From Thalassolituus sp. UBA1087 (GTDB taxonomy: Bacteria; Pseudomonadota; Gammaproteobacteria; Pseudomonadales; Oceanobacteraceae), in the NCBI GenBank assembly GCA_002314145.1, contig DCCG01000006.1:102645-166644 (forward strand): a stretch of 64,000 nt of DNA, given 5' to 3'. Below, piece by piece: positions 25,885 to 35,484 of this stretch (position 1 is its first letter; each line of letters starts with the position of its first letter). Made by a program: the position numbers and the translations under genes. The notes below the pieces were generated by a model. The model saw nothing but the letters and a program-made list of their open reading frames with translations. It made no database searches and had not been told where the DNA came from.

Positions 25885-27909
25885 TCAGTCTCTGCTGCTG
25901 ACAATCAGCTTCTCCGGATCATAAAATCCAACACCGCTTTCAACGCTGCCTGGTTGGGGGCTGTTAAAGATATTGTTGCGCATATGACCAATTACATGCA
26001 TCTCGCAGGGTTTACAATCGAACTTAAGCGTCAGTACTTCACCGTCGCTGACCAGCTGCATATCTTTGACTTTGGTGGTTACCCCGGTCACGCCTTTGGC
26101 CTGTTTAGGGCACAGGTTAAAGGAGAAACGCAGGCAGTGTTTGGTAATCATTACCGGCACGTCGCCCTGTTCTGCATGCGCCTCGTAAGCCGGTTCGATC
26201 AGTTCCACACCAAAGCGTTTGTAAAAGGCGCGGGCTTTTTCGTTGTACACGTTATCGAGGAAGCTCAGCTGGCTGTCCGGGTAAACCGGTGCAGGGTCGC
26301 TGATGGCTTTGCGTGAGCCGCGCGGATAGTGGGCGATACGCGCTGCAGTTAACTGTTCGATGGCATCGCGGCGCAGGTTCTTTAATTGTGAAACGGGGAT
26401 AAACCAGGCGTTGCTGTCTTTAATGTCAGAATTTATATGAATCGCTTCGGCATGGTAAATGGTGTTGCCGAGTTTACCGAAGGTATCCTGCAATTGTTGC
26501 TGTGCTTTCTCTGCGTCTTTAGCCGCCTCAAACGGGCCGTTTAAGGTCACGCGTACACTGATGCCTTCTTCGCTCTTAACTTCGGCTATCAGCGCTTCCT
26601 GTGAGCTGTGAATATCCCAGTTCACTAATACACGACGCTCGGCAGATTTTTTCAGCAGTGCCTGTTGCCAGTTATGATCCAGATTGCGGTTCAGTTTGGC
26701 CGGTAAACGCAGCTTCTTTAACGCTTCCGGCATTTCATTTACCACTACTCGGTACTGCCAGACGTGTTTTATTTCGCCGTTATCATCTTCCAGATCAAAG
26801 TCGGCCAGCGGGTACACGTTATTTACACGGAAGCCAACCACTTCGCGTTTTACCAGTACGTTCAGACCATCGCCGTTGGTCAGTTCGGTATCCGTCTGTA
26901 CGGTTAATTCGTTTTTGCCTTTTCCCTTACTGACGCCAATCAACTCACCAACGGGAAGACCCACGAACTTCGGTGAATCAAAAGCGCCGATGTCCATTTT
27001 GCGTTTGCTTACGAAATAATCCGTGCTGCCACGGTGGAAGGTTTTATCCGGGTTCGGTGCAAAGAAGTGCTCAGTGTAACCACTGGAAGCGCGGGCCAGC
27101 TCCGGCCGTTCAGTCAGAATCTCATCCAGCAGCTGACGATAGTGGGCGGTAATGTTCTTAACGTAGCTGATGTCTTTATAGCGCCCTTCGATTTTAAACG
27201 AGCGTACACCGGCATCGACCAGAGCAGAAAGGTTGTTGCTCTGGTTGTTGTCCTTCATCGACAGCAGGTGCTTATCGTAAGCGATCACAGCACCGGTTTC
27301 GTCTTTTAACGTGTAGGGCAGGCGGCAGGCCTGGGAGCAGTCACCACGGTTGGCACTGCGCCCGGTCTGGGCGTGAGAAATGTTGCACTGACCAGAGAAG
27401 GCCACACACAGAGCGCCGTGAATAAAAAACTCGACCGCGGTATCCACCGTATCGGCAATGGCTTTTATCTCATTCAGGTTTAACTCGCGGGCTAATACAA
27501 TCTGTGAAAACCCGGCCTGTGATAAGAACTGTGCTTTTTCTAAGCGGCGGATATCGCACTGAGTTGAGGCATGCAGTTCAATCGGCGGAATATCCATTTC
27601 CAGAATACCCATATCCTGCACGATCAGGGCATCAATGCCAGCATCGTACAACTGATGAATCAGCTGGCGTGCAGGTTCCACTTCATCGTCATGCAGAATG
27701 GTATTTAAGGTCACGAATACTTTGGCGTGAAACAGCCGCGCAAACTCAACCAGCCCGGCAATATCTTCAACGGAGTTAGCAGCGTTATGGCGTGCACCAA
27801 ACCCCGGGCCACCGATGTACACAGCGTCCGCGCCGTGCAGAATCGCTTCTTTGGCGATGCCAACATCACGGGCAGGACTTAACAGTTCGAGCTGATGTTT
27901 TTTAAGCAT
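25885..27909 (-). CDS. rlhA: 23S rRNA C2501 hydroxylase RlhA (U32 peptidase family)
   Basis: 674-residue member of the U32 family, very close to E. coli RlhA (YdcP), which makes 5-hydroxycytidine at position 2501 of 23S rRNA. It is recognised by LELLSPARD near the N-terminus, HGADAVYIGGPGFGARHNA, the U32 signature FFIHGALCVAFSGQCNISHA (about 171-190), the SANRGDCSQACRLPY cysteines, and the C-terminal CLRFSFNLCPKQ and FDCKPCEMHVIG cysteine pairs. These cysteines are thought to bind an iron-sulfur cluster. Length is slightly above the E. coli protein (653). It stands alone between a terminator-bearing intergenic region and tkt. Confidence 0.92.
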   Translation of the reverse strand: MLKKHQLELLSPARDVGIAKEAILHGADAVYIGGPGFGARHNAANSVEDIAGLVEFARLFHAKVFVTLNTILHDDEVEPARQLIHQLYDAGIDALIVQDMGILEMDIPPIELHASTQCDIRRLEKAQFLSQAGFSQIVLARELNLNEIKAIADTVDTAVEFFIHGALCVAFSGQCNISHAQTGRSANRGDCSQACRLPYTLKDETGAVIAYDKHLLSMKDNNQSNNLSALVDAGVRSFKIEGRYKDISYVKNITAHYRQLLDEILTERPELARASSGYTEHFFAPNPDKTFHRGSTDYFVSKRKMDIGAFDSPKFVGLPVGELIGVSKGKGKNELTVQTDTELTNGDGLNVLVKREVVGFRVNNVYPLADFDLEDDNGEIKHVWQYRVVVNEMPEALKKLRLPAKLNRNLDHNWQQALLKKSAERRVLVNWDIHSSQEALIAEVKSEEGISVRVTLNGPFEAAKDAEKAQQQLQDTFGKLGNTIYHAEAIHINSDIKDSNAWFIPVSQLKNLRRDAIEQLTAARIAHYPRGSRKAISDPAPVYPDSQLSFLDNVYNEKARAFYKRFGVELIEPAYEAHAEQGDVPVMITKHCLRFSFNLCPKQAKGVTGVTTKVKDMQLVSDGEVLTLKFDCKPCEMHVIGHMRNNIFNSPQPGSVESGVGFYDPEKLIVSSRD

Positions 27910-27947
27910 GGCGGTTCCGGGTATTCGTAAAAAATAAAACTTAAAGC

Positions 27948-27996
27948 AGAAATAAAATTGCCGGAAATCCGCCTGTTACAGCAAACTTCCGGCAAT
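27948..27996 (-). terminator. Terminator of the transketolase gene
   Basis: Perfect 10-bp stem ATTGCCGGAA / TTCCGGCAAT with a 19-base loop; on the minus strand it is followed by TTATTTC after the stem, 25 bases beyond the tkt stop. Confidence 0.7.
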
Positions 27997-28020
27997 CAGG
28001 TCTCACAGGTAGAGTGGTAA

Positions 28021-30024
28021 TTAAACCAGGCTGTTAACCGCGTCAATCACAGCATCTGTTGTGATGCCGAATTCTTTAAACAGCTCACCGGCTGGTGCCG
28101 ATTCACCGAAGGTGTCCATACCGATGATCTTACCATTCAGGCCCACGAACTTGTGCCAGTAGTCTTTGTGCAGCGCTTCAACCGCAACCCGGGCCGTCAC
28201 GGAGGAAGGCAGAACCTGCTCCATGTATTCGGCGCCCTGTTTGCAGAAGCGCTCCGCACAAGGCATGGAAACCACACGGATATTTTTCTCACCGGCCAGT
28301 GCGTCAGCGGCTTCAGCCGCTAAGCCCACTTCAGAACCCGTGGCAATAATGATGGCGTCCGGCGTTCCTGTTTGTGGGTTCACAGAATCTTTCAGGATAT
28401 AACCACCGCGGGCAACGGCTGCAACCTGCTCTGCGTCACGTGCCTGATGAGGCAGACCCTGACGGGAGAAGATCAGCGCGCTTGGGCCGTCTTTACGCTC
28501 AATGGCCAGCTTCCATGCGGTCGCGGTTTCGACGGTATCGCATGGACGCCAGGTTTCCAGATTCGGCGTGTTGCGCAGGTTGGCAACCTGTTCAACCGGC
28601 TGGTGCGTCGGACCGTCTTCGCCCAGACCAATGGAGTCGTGGGTGTATACAAAGATGGAGCGTTGCTTCATCAGGGCTGCCATACGGACAGCGTTACGGG
28701 CGTATTCCATAAACATCAGGAAGGTTGCGCCGTAAGGCACAAAGCCTTTGTGCAGAGCAATACCGTTCATAATGGCGCTCATGCCGAACTCACGCACACC
28801 ATAGAAGATGTAGTTGCCGGATGGGTCCGTCTCGCTCACGCCCTGGGCGCCTTTCCACAGTGTCAGGTTGGAGCCTGCCAGGTCGGCAGAACCACCAAGA
28901 AATTCCGGCAGCAGCGGGCCGAAAGCGTTGAGTGTGTTCTGCGAGGCTTTACGGGAAGCAACCACGTCACCTTTGGCCTGACATTCTTCAATATATTTGT
29001 CGGCCTGGGCTGCGAAGTCAGCCGGCAGGTCGCCACTGATGCGGCGTTTGTATTCCGCTGCCAGCTCCGGATATGCCTGTTCATAGGCGGCAAATTTTGC
29101 ATCCCAGGCGGTTTCCGCCGCAGCGCCTTTTTCTTTTGCATTCCAGCCGGCGTACACGTCGTCAGGAATCTCAAAGGCACCGTGTTTCCAGCCCAGACGC
29201 TCACGGGTCATAGTGATTTCGTCGTCACCCAGAGGTGCGCCGTGGCAGTCTTCTTTACCTTCTTTATTAGGTGAACCAAAACCAATGATGGTTTTGCAGC
29301 AGATCAGCGTTGGCTGTTCGGTATTGGCACGGGCGGTTTCGATGGCCTGCTTGATTTCTTCAGGATCATGGCCGTTGACGCGAGGAATCACCTGCCAGCC
29401 GTAGGATTCGAAACGTTTCACCGTGTCATCGGTAAACCAGCCTTCCACTTCACCGTCGATGGAAATGCCGTTGTCGTCATAAAAAGCAACCAGCTTGCCC
29501 AGGCCCAGGGTACCGGCCAATGAGCAGGCTTCGTGGGAGATACCTTCCATCATGCAGCCATCGCCCATGAACACGTAGGTGTTGTGGTCAACGATGTCGT
29601 GACCTTCACGGTTGAACTGACCTGCCAGTACTTTTTCTGCCAGTGCCATACCTACGCCGTTGGCAATCCCCTGACCCAGAGGACCGGTGGTGGTTTCGAT
29701 GCCCGGTGCATAACCATACTCAGGGTGGCCCGGAGTTCTGGAGTGCAGCTGACGGAAGTTCTTCAGATCCTCGATGCCCAGATCATAGCCGCTCAGGTGC
29801 AGCAGGGAGTAAATCAGCATAGAGCCGTGGCCGTTAGACAGAATAAAACGGTCGCGGTCAGCCCATTCCGGGTTGGACGGGTTGTGCTTCAGGTAATCGT
29901 TCCACAGCACTTCGGCAATATCGGCCATGCCCATTGGTGCACCCGGATGACCGGATTTTGCTTTCTGTACGGCGTCCATAGCCAGAGCGCGGATGGCATT
30001 GGCCAGTTCGGTACGAGATGTCAT
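28021..30024 (-). CDS. tkt: Transketolase
   Basis: 667-residue thiamine-diphosphate enzyme of the non-oxidative pentose phosphate pathway. Landmarks are AMDAVQKAKSGHPGAPMGMA at the N-terminus with the substrate histidine, the TPP motif MGDGCMMEGISHEACSLAG, FYDDNGISIDG, the catalytic HDSIGLGEDGPTHQPVEQ, and RPCDTVETATAWKLAI near the C-terminus. Length and order are those of E. coli TktA. It is monocistronic, with its own terminator, and diverges from the isomerase-like/GNAT/nitrilase unit. Confidence 0.97.
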   Translation of the reverse strand: MTSRTELANAIRALAMDAVQKAKSGHPGAPMGMADIAEVLWNDYLKHNPSNPEWADRDRFILSNGHGSMLIYSLLHLSGYDLGIEDLKNFRQLHSRTPGHPEYGYAPGIETTTGPLGQGIANGVGMALAEKVLAGQFNREGHDIVDHNTYVFMGDGCMMEGISHEACSLAGTLGLGKLVAFYDDNGISIDGEVEGWFTDDTVKRFESYGWQVIPRVNGHDPEEIKQAIETARANTEQPTLICCKTIIGFGSPNKEGKEDCHGAPLGDDEITMTRERLGWKHGAFEIPDDVYAGWNAKEKGAAAETAWDAKFAAYEQAYPELAAEYKRRISGDLPADFAAQADKYIEECQAKGDVVASRKASQNTLNAFGPLLPEFLGGSADLAGSNLTLWKGAQGVSETDPSGNYIFYGVREFGMSAIMNGIALHKGFVPYGATFLMFMEYARNAVRMAALMKQRSIFVYTHDSIGLGEDGPTHQPVEQVANLRNTPNLETWRPCDTVETATAWKLAIERKDGPSALIFSRQGLPHQARDAEQVAAVARGGYILKDSVNPQTGTPDAIIIATGSEVGLAAEAADALAGEKNIRVVSMPCAERFCKQGAEYMEQVLPSSVTARVAVEALHKDYWHKFVGLNGKIIGMDTFGESAPAGELFKEFGITTDAVIDAVNSLV

Positions 30025-30474
30025 AACGACTCCTGAATCTGATTCGCTGCTGCCCGGGCGCCGGTGTCAGGCCCGTGGCGGGTTAATACGGCTCCGGCTG
30101 GACGGAGCGGAAAAAAGGGGCGCTATTGTCGCTCAGAAGCTGAGCAACGGCAACGGTAGAAGCCAAAACACCGGGCTTCAGAACGCTGTTATTGCCCTGT
30201 TCAGGGGCAAAGAGCGGGTGACATTCTGTTGCTGTCACCTTTGCTTGACCATTCGTCACAGAAGGACACAGATTTCGCCATTTTGTTTCCGGCAGGTTAA
30301 GTTTATGTCGCCGTTCCGTTTTCAGTGTGACTGTCTGCCAGGCAAACCGGTGTCGTAAACACACAGGTACGGCGCCGGGAAGTCATGGTATCTTGCTGTT
30401 GATTCAATTCTGGCGTGGCTGTGGTCTGCCGGGCAGAGGTGCAGCGTCAGAGTAACCTCATTCAGGAATCTTGT
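30025..30474. other. Divergent intergenic region, tkt and the isomerase-like gene
   Basis: 450 bases with no credible gene. It must hold the promoters of both flanking units. A GGTGACA / TGTCACC inverted repeat (about 30218-30240) with pairing GCAAAG / CTTTGC outside it makes a sizeable hairpin, and GCTCAG / CTGAGC lies near 30133. Neither matches a riboswitch I know. Confidence 0.4.
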
Positions 30475-30882
30475 ATGAAGCAACAGGCTGAGACATTAAT
30501 TCAGGCGTATTATGATGCCTTTAACCGTCAGGATATGGATGCGTTTCTGGCACTGCTGTGTGACGACGTGGAGCACGATATCAATCAGGGCGATCGTGAA
30601 ACCGGGAAAGCCGCATTTGCTGACTTTATGGCAAAAATGAACCGCCATTACCGTGAACAACTGGTGGATATGGAAATTATGGCCAACGCCGCAGGTACTC
30701 GCGCGGCTGCAGAATTTGTCGTGCTGGGTGAATATCTGAGTACCGATGAAGGCCTGCCGGAAGCCGCCGGGCAGACGTACCGCCTGCCAGCGGGTGCCTT
30801 CTTTGACATCCGCGATGGTAAGGTCGCCCGGGTGACCAACTATTACAACCTGGAAGACTGGATCGCCCAGGTATCCGCATGA
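30475..30882 (+). CDS. SnoaL-like / ketosteroid isomerase-related protein
   Basis: 135-residue alpha+beta-barrel protein of the NTF2/SnoaL superfamily: IQAYYDAFNRQDMDAFLALL at the start, a DDVEHDINQGDRETGKAAFADFM core, and GAFFDIRDGKVARVTNYYNL at the end. ATG 30475 is taken (AGGA 7 bases upstream) rather than an upstream frame start. Its stop overlaps the acetyltransferase start by 4 bases. Enzymatic role unknown; context suggests work with the next two genes on a shared small molecule. Confidence 0.85.
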   Translation: MKQQAETLIQAYYDAFNRQDMDAFLALLCDDVEHDINQGDRETGKAAFADFMAKMNRHYREQLVDMEIMANAAGTRAAAEFVVLGEYLSTDEGLPEAAGQTYRLPAGAFFDIRDGKVARVTNYYNLEDWIAQVSA

Positions 30883-31481
30883 GCCTGAGCTTCCGTCATA
30901 TCAGTGGTGCTGAGTTGCAGCAGTACATTTCTGAGCTGGCACGCCTGCGTATTCGTGTATTCCGTGAATTTCCCTATCTTTATGACGGTGATCCGGCCTA
31001 CGAAGAAGGCTATCTGCAGACTTACCTGAAGGCGGAGCGCAGTGTGGTGGTGCTGGCCATGGATGAGTCTGATCCGGCGCTTCCTGTGGTTGGCGCGTCA
31101 TCGGCTTTGCCGCTGGGAGATGAAACCGAAGAAGTACAGCGGCCGTTTATCGCGGCGGGGATGAATCCGGATGAGATTTTTTACTGTGGCGAATCCGTTC
31201 TTCTGCCGCAATATCGCGGCCTCGGGGCTGGGGTGGAATTCTTTAAGCGCCGCGAAGCTTATGGCCGGGCACTGGGTGGATTTAAAACCGTCTGCTTCTG
31301 TGCCGTGCAGCGGCCAGAGGATCATCCGCGCCGGCCGGCGGATTATGTGCCGCTGGATGAATTCTGGAGCAGGCGTGGCTACCGCAAAGCGCCGCAGCTG
31401 CATACCACCTTCAGCTGGCAGGATCTGGACGAAGACAGCGAATCGGACAAACCAATGACTTTCTGGCTGAAAGATCTCTGA
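30879..31481 (+). CDS. GNAT-family N-acetyltransferase
   Basis: 200-residue protein with GNAT layout: RLRIRVFREFPYLYDGD at the N-terminus, a FYCGESVLLPQYRGLGAGVEFF stretch containing the acetyl-CoA pyrophosphate loop (QYRGLGAG), and a C-terminal WSRRGYRKAPQLHTTFSW. The substrate is not known. Coupled by a 4-base overlap to the SnoaL-like gene and 38 bases before the nitrilase-family gene. Confidence 0.85.
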   Translation: MSLSFRHISGAELQQYISELARLRIRVFREFPYLYDGDPAYEEGYLQTYLKAERSVVVLAMDESDPALPVVGASSALPLGDETEEVQRPFIAAGMNPDEIFYCGESVLLPQYRGLGAGVEFFKRREAYGRALGGFKTVCFCAVQRPEDHPRRPADYVPLDEFWSRRGYRKAPQLHTTFSWQDLDEDSESDKPMTFWLKDL

Positions 31482-31519
31482 GCAAGCGGATTTTAAGCCA
31501 TAAGGGTGGAAGACAGATT

Positions 31520-32431
31520 GTGAATCAAGCATCGCAACATCGTCAGCTGCGCGTTGCCAGCGCACAATACGACATCAGCTTTTTTAACTGCTGGGATGAT
31601 TATCGCCAGAAAATCACCAATTGGGTAAGCGAAGCCGTGGCTAACGGTGCTCAGCTTCTGGTATTCCCCGAATACGGCAGCATGGAATTACCTTCCATGC
31701 TGGGCGATGACGTTCTGCAGGATATGCACCGGCAGTTTGCAGCCATGCAAAATCTTTGGGCGGATGTACAGGCACTGCATCAGGCGCTGGCGGCTGAACA
31801 TCAGCTGTTAATTCTGGGGGCGAGTTTTCCCTTATTGATGGACGATGGCAGCTACCGCAACCGTGCAGTGCTGTACGGGCCAGGGGAAAATGGCGAAGGG
31901 TGTGTGCTCGGCTTTCAGGATAAACTGATGATGACGCGCTTTGAAAACGAACACTGGCAGATTGCCGCGACCGATAACATTCAGCTGATCGAAACACCGT
32001 TCGGCAAAGTCGGCATTAATATCTGCTACGATTCGGAATTTCCGCTGCTGGCCAATCAACAGGTAGCCGCCGGCGCCAATATTATTCTGGTACCCAGCTG
32101 CACCGATACCGAAGCCGGTTTTTATCGTGTGCGTATTGGCTGTCAGGCACGGGCGCTGGAAAATCAGTGTTATGTGATTCAGTCAGCGACGGTAGGTAAG
32201 GCAGCATGGTCCGAAGCGGTGGATATTAATTACGGGCAGGCCAGTATTTATACCCCGGTGGATTATGGCTTCCCGGCCAACGGTATTCTCGCTCAGGGAG
32301 AGGCGAATCTACCCGGCTGGGTTTATGCCGATCTGGATATGGCAGCAATTGAAAGCGTGCGCAATAACGGCCAGGTGTTTAATTACCGCGACTGGCCGCT
32401 GCAGAAGAAAAAGTCGTTGCCTGACGGTTGA
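31520..32431 (+). CDS. Carbon-nitrogen hydrolase (nitrilase superfamily)
   Basis: 303-residue amidase-type hydrolase. The catalytic triad is visible as Glu in LLVFPEYGSMEL (near 51), Lys in GFQDKLMMTRFE (near 134) and Cys in INICYDSEFPLL (near 168). The start is GTG with GGTGGAAG before it. It probably hydrolyses an amide or nitrile whose partner substrate is handled by the adjacent acetyltransferase and isomerase-like proteins; this trio recurs in gammaproteobacteria, from memory. Confidence 0.88.
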   Translation: MNQASQHRQLRVASAQYDISFFNCWDDYRQKITNWVSEAVANGAQLLVFPEYGSMELPSMLGDDVLQDMHRQFAAMQNLWADVQALHQALAAEHQLLILGASFPLLMDDGSYRNRAVLYGPGENGEGCVLGFQDKLMMTRFENEHWQIAATDNIQLIETPFGKVGINICYDSEFPLLANQQVAAGANIILVPSCTDTEAGFYRVRIGCQARALENQCYVIQSATVGKAAWSEAVDINYGQASIYTPVDYGFPANGILAQGEANLPGWVYADLDMAAIESVRNNGQVFNYRDWPLQKKKSLPDG

Positions 32432-32528
32432 AGTTTTTCCTGCAATTTAATACAGGGCCCGAATAATTGCGGGGTGCAATGCGCAACGATAACCGTAATC
32501 ATCCGTCATGTCCGGATTCGCCGGATTC

Positions 32529-32568
32529 GCGGCGGAAGCCGCTCCTGTAAAAAACGCTCCTGTAAAAA
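32529..32568. repeat. REP-like repeat
   Basis: GCGGCGGAAGCCGCTCCTGT followed by AAAAA, then a second partial CGCTCCTGTAAAAA. The stem GCGGC-GGAA-GCCGC plus CTCCTGT tail resembles Pseudomonas-type REP elements, which are mobilised by RAYT proteins. A degenerate copy (GCAGCTCCTGCACAAAAG on the minus strand) lies at 49922-49939. Confidence 0.55.
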
Positions 32569-32583
32569 GACCGGCGAGCCAGG

Positions 32584-33792
32584 TTACCCGGCTGGCGCCG
32601 CTTTCTTTTTTAACAGTACCCCGCCAATAAAATAAATCACCAGCGCCGTGAGCGTCATCGCGGCGCCCACATAGCCTACCGAACTCCAGCCATACCCGGC
32701 GGCGACGGCAATGCCACTGAGCCAGGGGCCTAAAGCATTGGCGAGGTTAAAAGCAGAATGGTTGGAGGCAGCCACCAGTGTCTGGCCTCCCTGTGCAATA
32801 TCCATCAGATGAGTCTGCAGTGCCGGGGTCATGGCAATCATGGTACCGACTAACAAACAGCCCAGCAGAATGGTGGGCAGAGTACCGGTCATCTGCGGAT
32901 AAATCAGCAGAGTGACCGTTGCCCAGGCAAGAATAATCCCCAGCGAATGGTAACCGGCGCGGTCAAACAGCCAGCCGCCGACGATATTACCGATAATGCC
33001 CCCCAGCCCCAGCATACCTAAGCCCACGGGAATCCAGGCCGGGTCGGTTTTTGTCACATTGAGCATGGTCGGCCCGAGGTAACTGAATACACAGAACATA
33101 CCGGCAAACCCCACCGAGCCAATAGCCAGTGCCACCCAGATATTCAGGTTAAGCAGAGACCTGAGTTCGCCCAGCGCACTGCTGCGTTGTTCATCCGGAT
33201 TGCGCGGTAAAAAAGCGAAAATCATCATCAGAGTAAAAATGGCCAGCAGACCGACCAGCCCGAATACGTAGCGCCAGTCGGTTAATTGACCGAGGCGGGT
33301 AGCCAGCGGGCTGCCGAATAACATGGCAAATGCAATGCCCAGCATTACCCGGCTGACGGCTTTGGCGCGCCCGTTCGCCGGGGCGAGCGACGATGCCACC
33401 AGAGCGATCACGCCAAAATACGCACCATGGGGCATACCGGCGATAAACCGGCACAACAATAAGAGGTCATAATCGGCGGCAATCGCGCTGGCAATATTCC
33501 CCACCGCAAATAATCCCATTAACAGAATCAGCAGCTGGTGGCGTAATAAACGTGCCCCGGCAATGGCCAGCAGCGGGGCGCCAACCATAACACCCAGAGC
33601 ATAAGCACTGATTAAATGACCCACCTGAAACTCGCTGATATTGACGTCGTTGGCAATATCCGTCATCAGACCCATGGGAGAAAATTCGCTGATGCCAATG
33701 GCAAAGCCACCCAGCGCCATGGAAAATTCGATCAGTGCGCGGCGTGAGCGCGAAATCTCAGCATCGGGATGTGGCCGGGTAAACAGCGGCAT
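32584..33792 (-). CDS. MFS efflux transporter (AraJ/arabinose-polymer-export-like), copy 1
   Basis: 402-residue, 12-span major facilitator. The DHA1-type start is FSMALGGFAIGISEFSPMGLM and the cytoplasmic loop motif is LLRHQ in place of the usual charged box; MPHGAYFGVIALVA lies in span 4. ATG 33792 has GGAG before it. It is a clear paralogue of the gene at 33947, and both are in tandem in the same direction, so they come from a local duplication. The substrate is not known. Confidence 0.88.
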   Translation of the reverse strand: MPLFTRPHPDAEISRSRRALIEFSMALGGFAIGISEFSPMGLMTDIANDVNISEFQVGHLISAYALGVMVGAPLLAIAGARLLRHQLLILLMGLFAVGNIASAIAADYDLLLLCRFIAGMPHGAYFGVIALVASSLAPANGRAKAVSRVMLGIAFAMLFGSPLATRLGQLTDWRYVFGLVGLLAIFTLMMIFAFLPRNPDEQRSSALGELRSLLNLNIWVALAIGSVGFAGMFCVFSYLGPTMLNVTKTDPAWIPVGLGMLGLGGIIGNIVGGWLFDRAGYHSLGIILAWATVTLLIYPQMTGTLPTILLGCLLVGTMIAMTPALQTHLMDIAQGGQTLVAASNHSAFNLANALGPWLSGIAVAAGYGWSSVGYVGAAMTLTALVIYFIGGVLLKKKAAPAG

Positions 33793-33946
33793 AGAGTCTC
33801 CGTTAATACGCAGAAAATGCGTTAATTACTCAATAATGAAGCGTTGCAGCGCTATCCATAACGTCTTAAACAGACAGCACCTTAAATAAACAGCGCTTTA
33901 AAAAGCCGCGCAGTCTATCGGCTGTTAGTGCGACTTAATAGCACCC

Positions 33947-35164
33947 TCAGTGTGACAGATTGTTCGCCGCCAGCGTCTGCCCGGAAGCAATGCGGCCAAA
34001 TACCAGATACAGCGCCAGCGCCAGTCCGGTCATGGCCGCGCCCACATAACCGGTAGAACTCCAGCCAAAGCCAGCGGCCACCGCCATACCGCTGAGCCAG
34101 GGGCCCATGGCATTGGCCACATTGAACACGGATGCGCTGGAGGCAGCTGCCAGTGTCTGGGCATCGGCAGCAATGTCCATTAAATGGGTTTGCAGCGCCG
34201 GGGAAATGGACACCATAGTGCCCACCAGAAAACAGCCAATTAACATGCTTGGCAGTGTGTAGGTGAACAGCGGATACATCAGCAGCGCAATGGTGCCCCA
34301 CAGCAATAAGACACCCAGCGAGCGGAACTGCAGTTTGTCGAACAGCCAGCCACCAAACATATTGCCGGCTACCCCCCCTAAACCAAAAGCCGCCAGTGCC
34401 ACCGGCACCCAGGAAGGGTCGGCCTTGGCCTGATTGATCAGCGTTGGCGCCTGATAACTGAACGCGCAGAACATGCCGGCAAACCCCACGGAGCCAATAA
34501 TCATCGACATCCAGATGGCGGGATTACGCACCGCTTTTAATTCATTCACCGGATTATTACGCACTTCGTTTGGGTTGTGGGGCAAAAACAGCAGGATCAT
34601 CGCCATGGTAAGAATGGCGCAGCCGGCAACTAACGCAAAGGCAGAGCGCCAGCCCGCTTCCTGGCCCAGCCAGGTAGCCAGCGGACTGCCGAACAGCATG
34701 GCACCGGTAATGCCCAGCATCACCCGGCTGACGGCTTTGGCACGCCCGTTAGGTGGCACCAGTGAGGCTGCAATTAACGACATAACACCGAAATACGCGC
34801 CATGTGGCATGCCGGATAAAAAGCGGCTCAGCATCATATCGCCATAACTCTGGGCCATTACGCTGAGGCCATTGCCGAAGGTAAAAAAAGCCATCAGTAA
34901 CAGCAATAACCAGCGCCGTTCCAGTCGCGCGCCCAGTACCGCCAGTAATGGTGCACCCACCATCACACCCAGTGAATAAGCACTGATAAAGTTACCGACT
35001 TCAAACTCGCTGATCTGCATGGACGATGACATTTCAGGCATCAGTCCCATGGGGGCAAATTCACAGATGCCGATGGCAAAGCTGCCCAGTGCCATGGAAA
35101 ACTCAATAATTGAGCGTTTGGCCAGAGATGGATATTCCATCCCCTGACCGGATGAAACCGACAT
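33947..35164 (-). CDS. MFS efflux transporter (AraJ-like), copy 2
   Basis: 405-residue paralogue of the preceding gene, with 12 predicted spans and the same motifs (FSMALGSFAIGICEFAPMGLMP, MPHGAYFGVMSLIAASLVPPNG). The upstream start at 35185 is rejected because GGAG lies 8 bases before ATG 35164. The two genes are separated by 154 bases, so each may have its own promoter. Role unknown; drug or metabolite efflux is likely for this family. Confidence 0.88.
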   Translation of the reverse strand: MSVSSGQGMEYPSLAKRSIIEFSMALGSFAIGICEFAPMGLMPEMSSSMQISEFEVGNFISAYSLGVMVGAPLLAVLGARLERRWLLLLLMAFFTFGNGLSVMAQSYGDMMLSRFLSGMPHGAYFGVMSLIAASLVPPNGRAKAVSRVMLGITGAMLFGSPLATWLGQEAGWRSAFALVAGCAILTMAMILLFLPHNPNEVRNNPVNELKAVRNPAIWMSMIIGSVGFAGMFCAFSYQAPTLINQAKADPSWVPVALAAFGLGGVAGNMFGGWLFDKLQFRSLGVLLLWGTIALLMYPLFTYTLPSMLIGCFLVGTMVSISPALQTHLMDIAADAQTLAAASSASVFNVANAMGPWLSGMAVAAGFGWSSTGYVGAAMTGLALALYLVFGRIASGQTLAANNLSH

Positions 35165-35484
35165 GAAAGACTCCGCCAGAGGCATTTACAGAGTCTGAGT
35201 TATAGCAAAGGCCATGGGGAGGGGATTGTCAGAGAACGCAGGAAAATTAGGCCTTTAGCGAACCATGCAGGATGAATGGCTTTTAACCGGCGTATTTTGT
35301 TGTCATTGGCGGGATAGCAGCGTCAGTGAATGATTATTTGTTGTGGCGTTGCCGCCTTGTAAACGGGCGTCAGGACTTTAACCAGGGGGACGTCCCGACA
35401 GGCCGTTTTCGGTCGTAAGTACAGGCATCAGAATCCTGGATATCATCGCGGAACTCTGATGCCTCAAACAGATGCAATCTGCCT
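35165..35484. other. Gene-free region with a long inverted repeat
   Basis: About 320 bases between the MFS gene start and the lipase end. It contains a perfect 10-bp inverted repeat AGGCATCAGA / TCTGATGCCT (35423-35464, 22-base loop) just beyond the lipase stop, without a T-tract, and a palindrome GGGACGTCCC at 35387-35396. No credible gene is seen. Confidence 0.45.

Noticed and set aside
28372..29274. 300-residue frame on the plus strand
   Set aside because: Antisense to transketolase; composition follows the complementary real gene.
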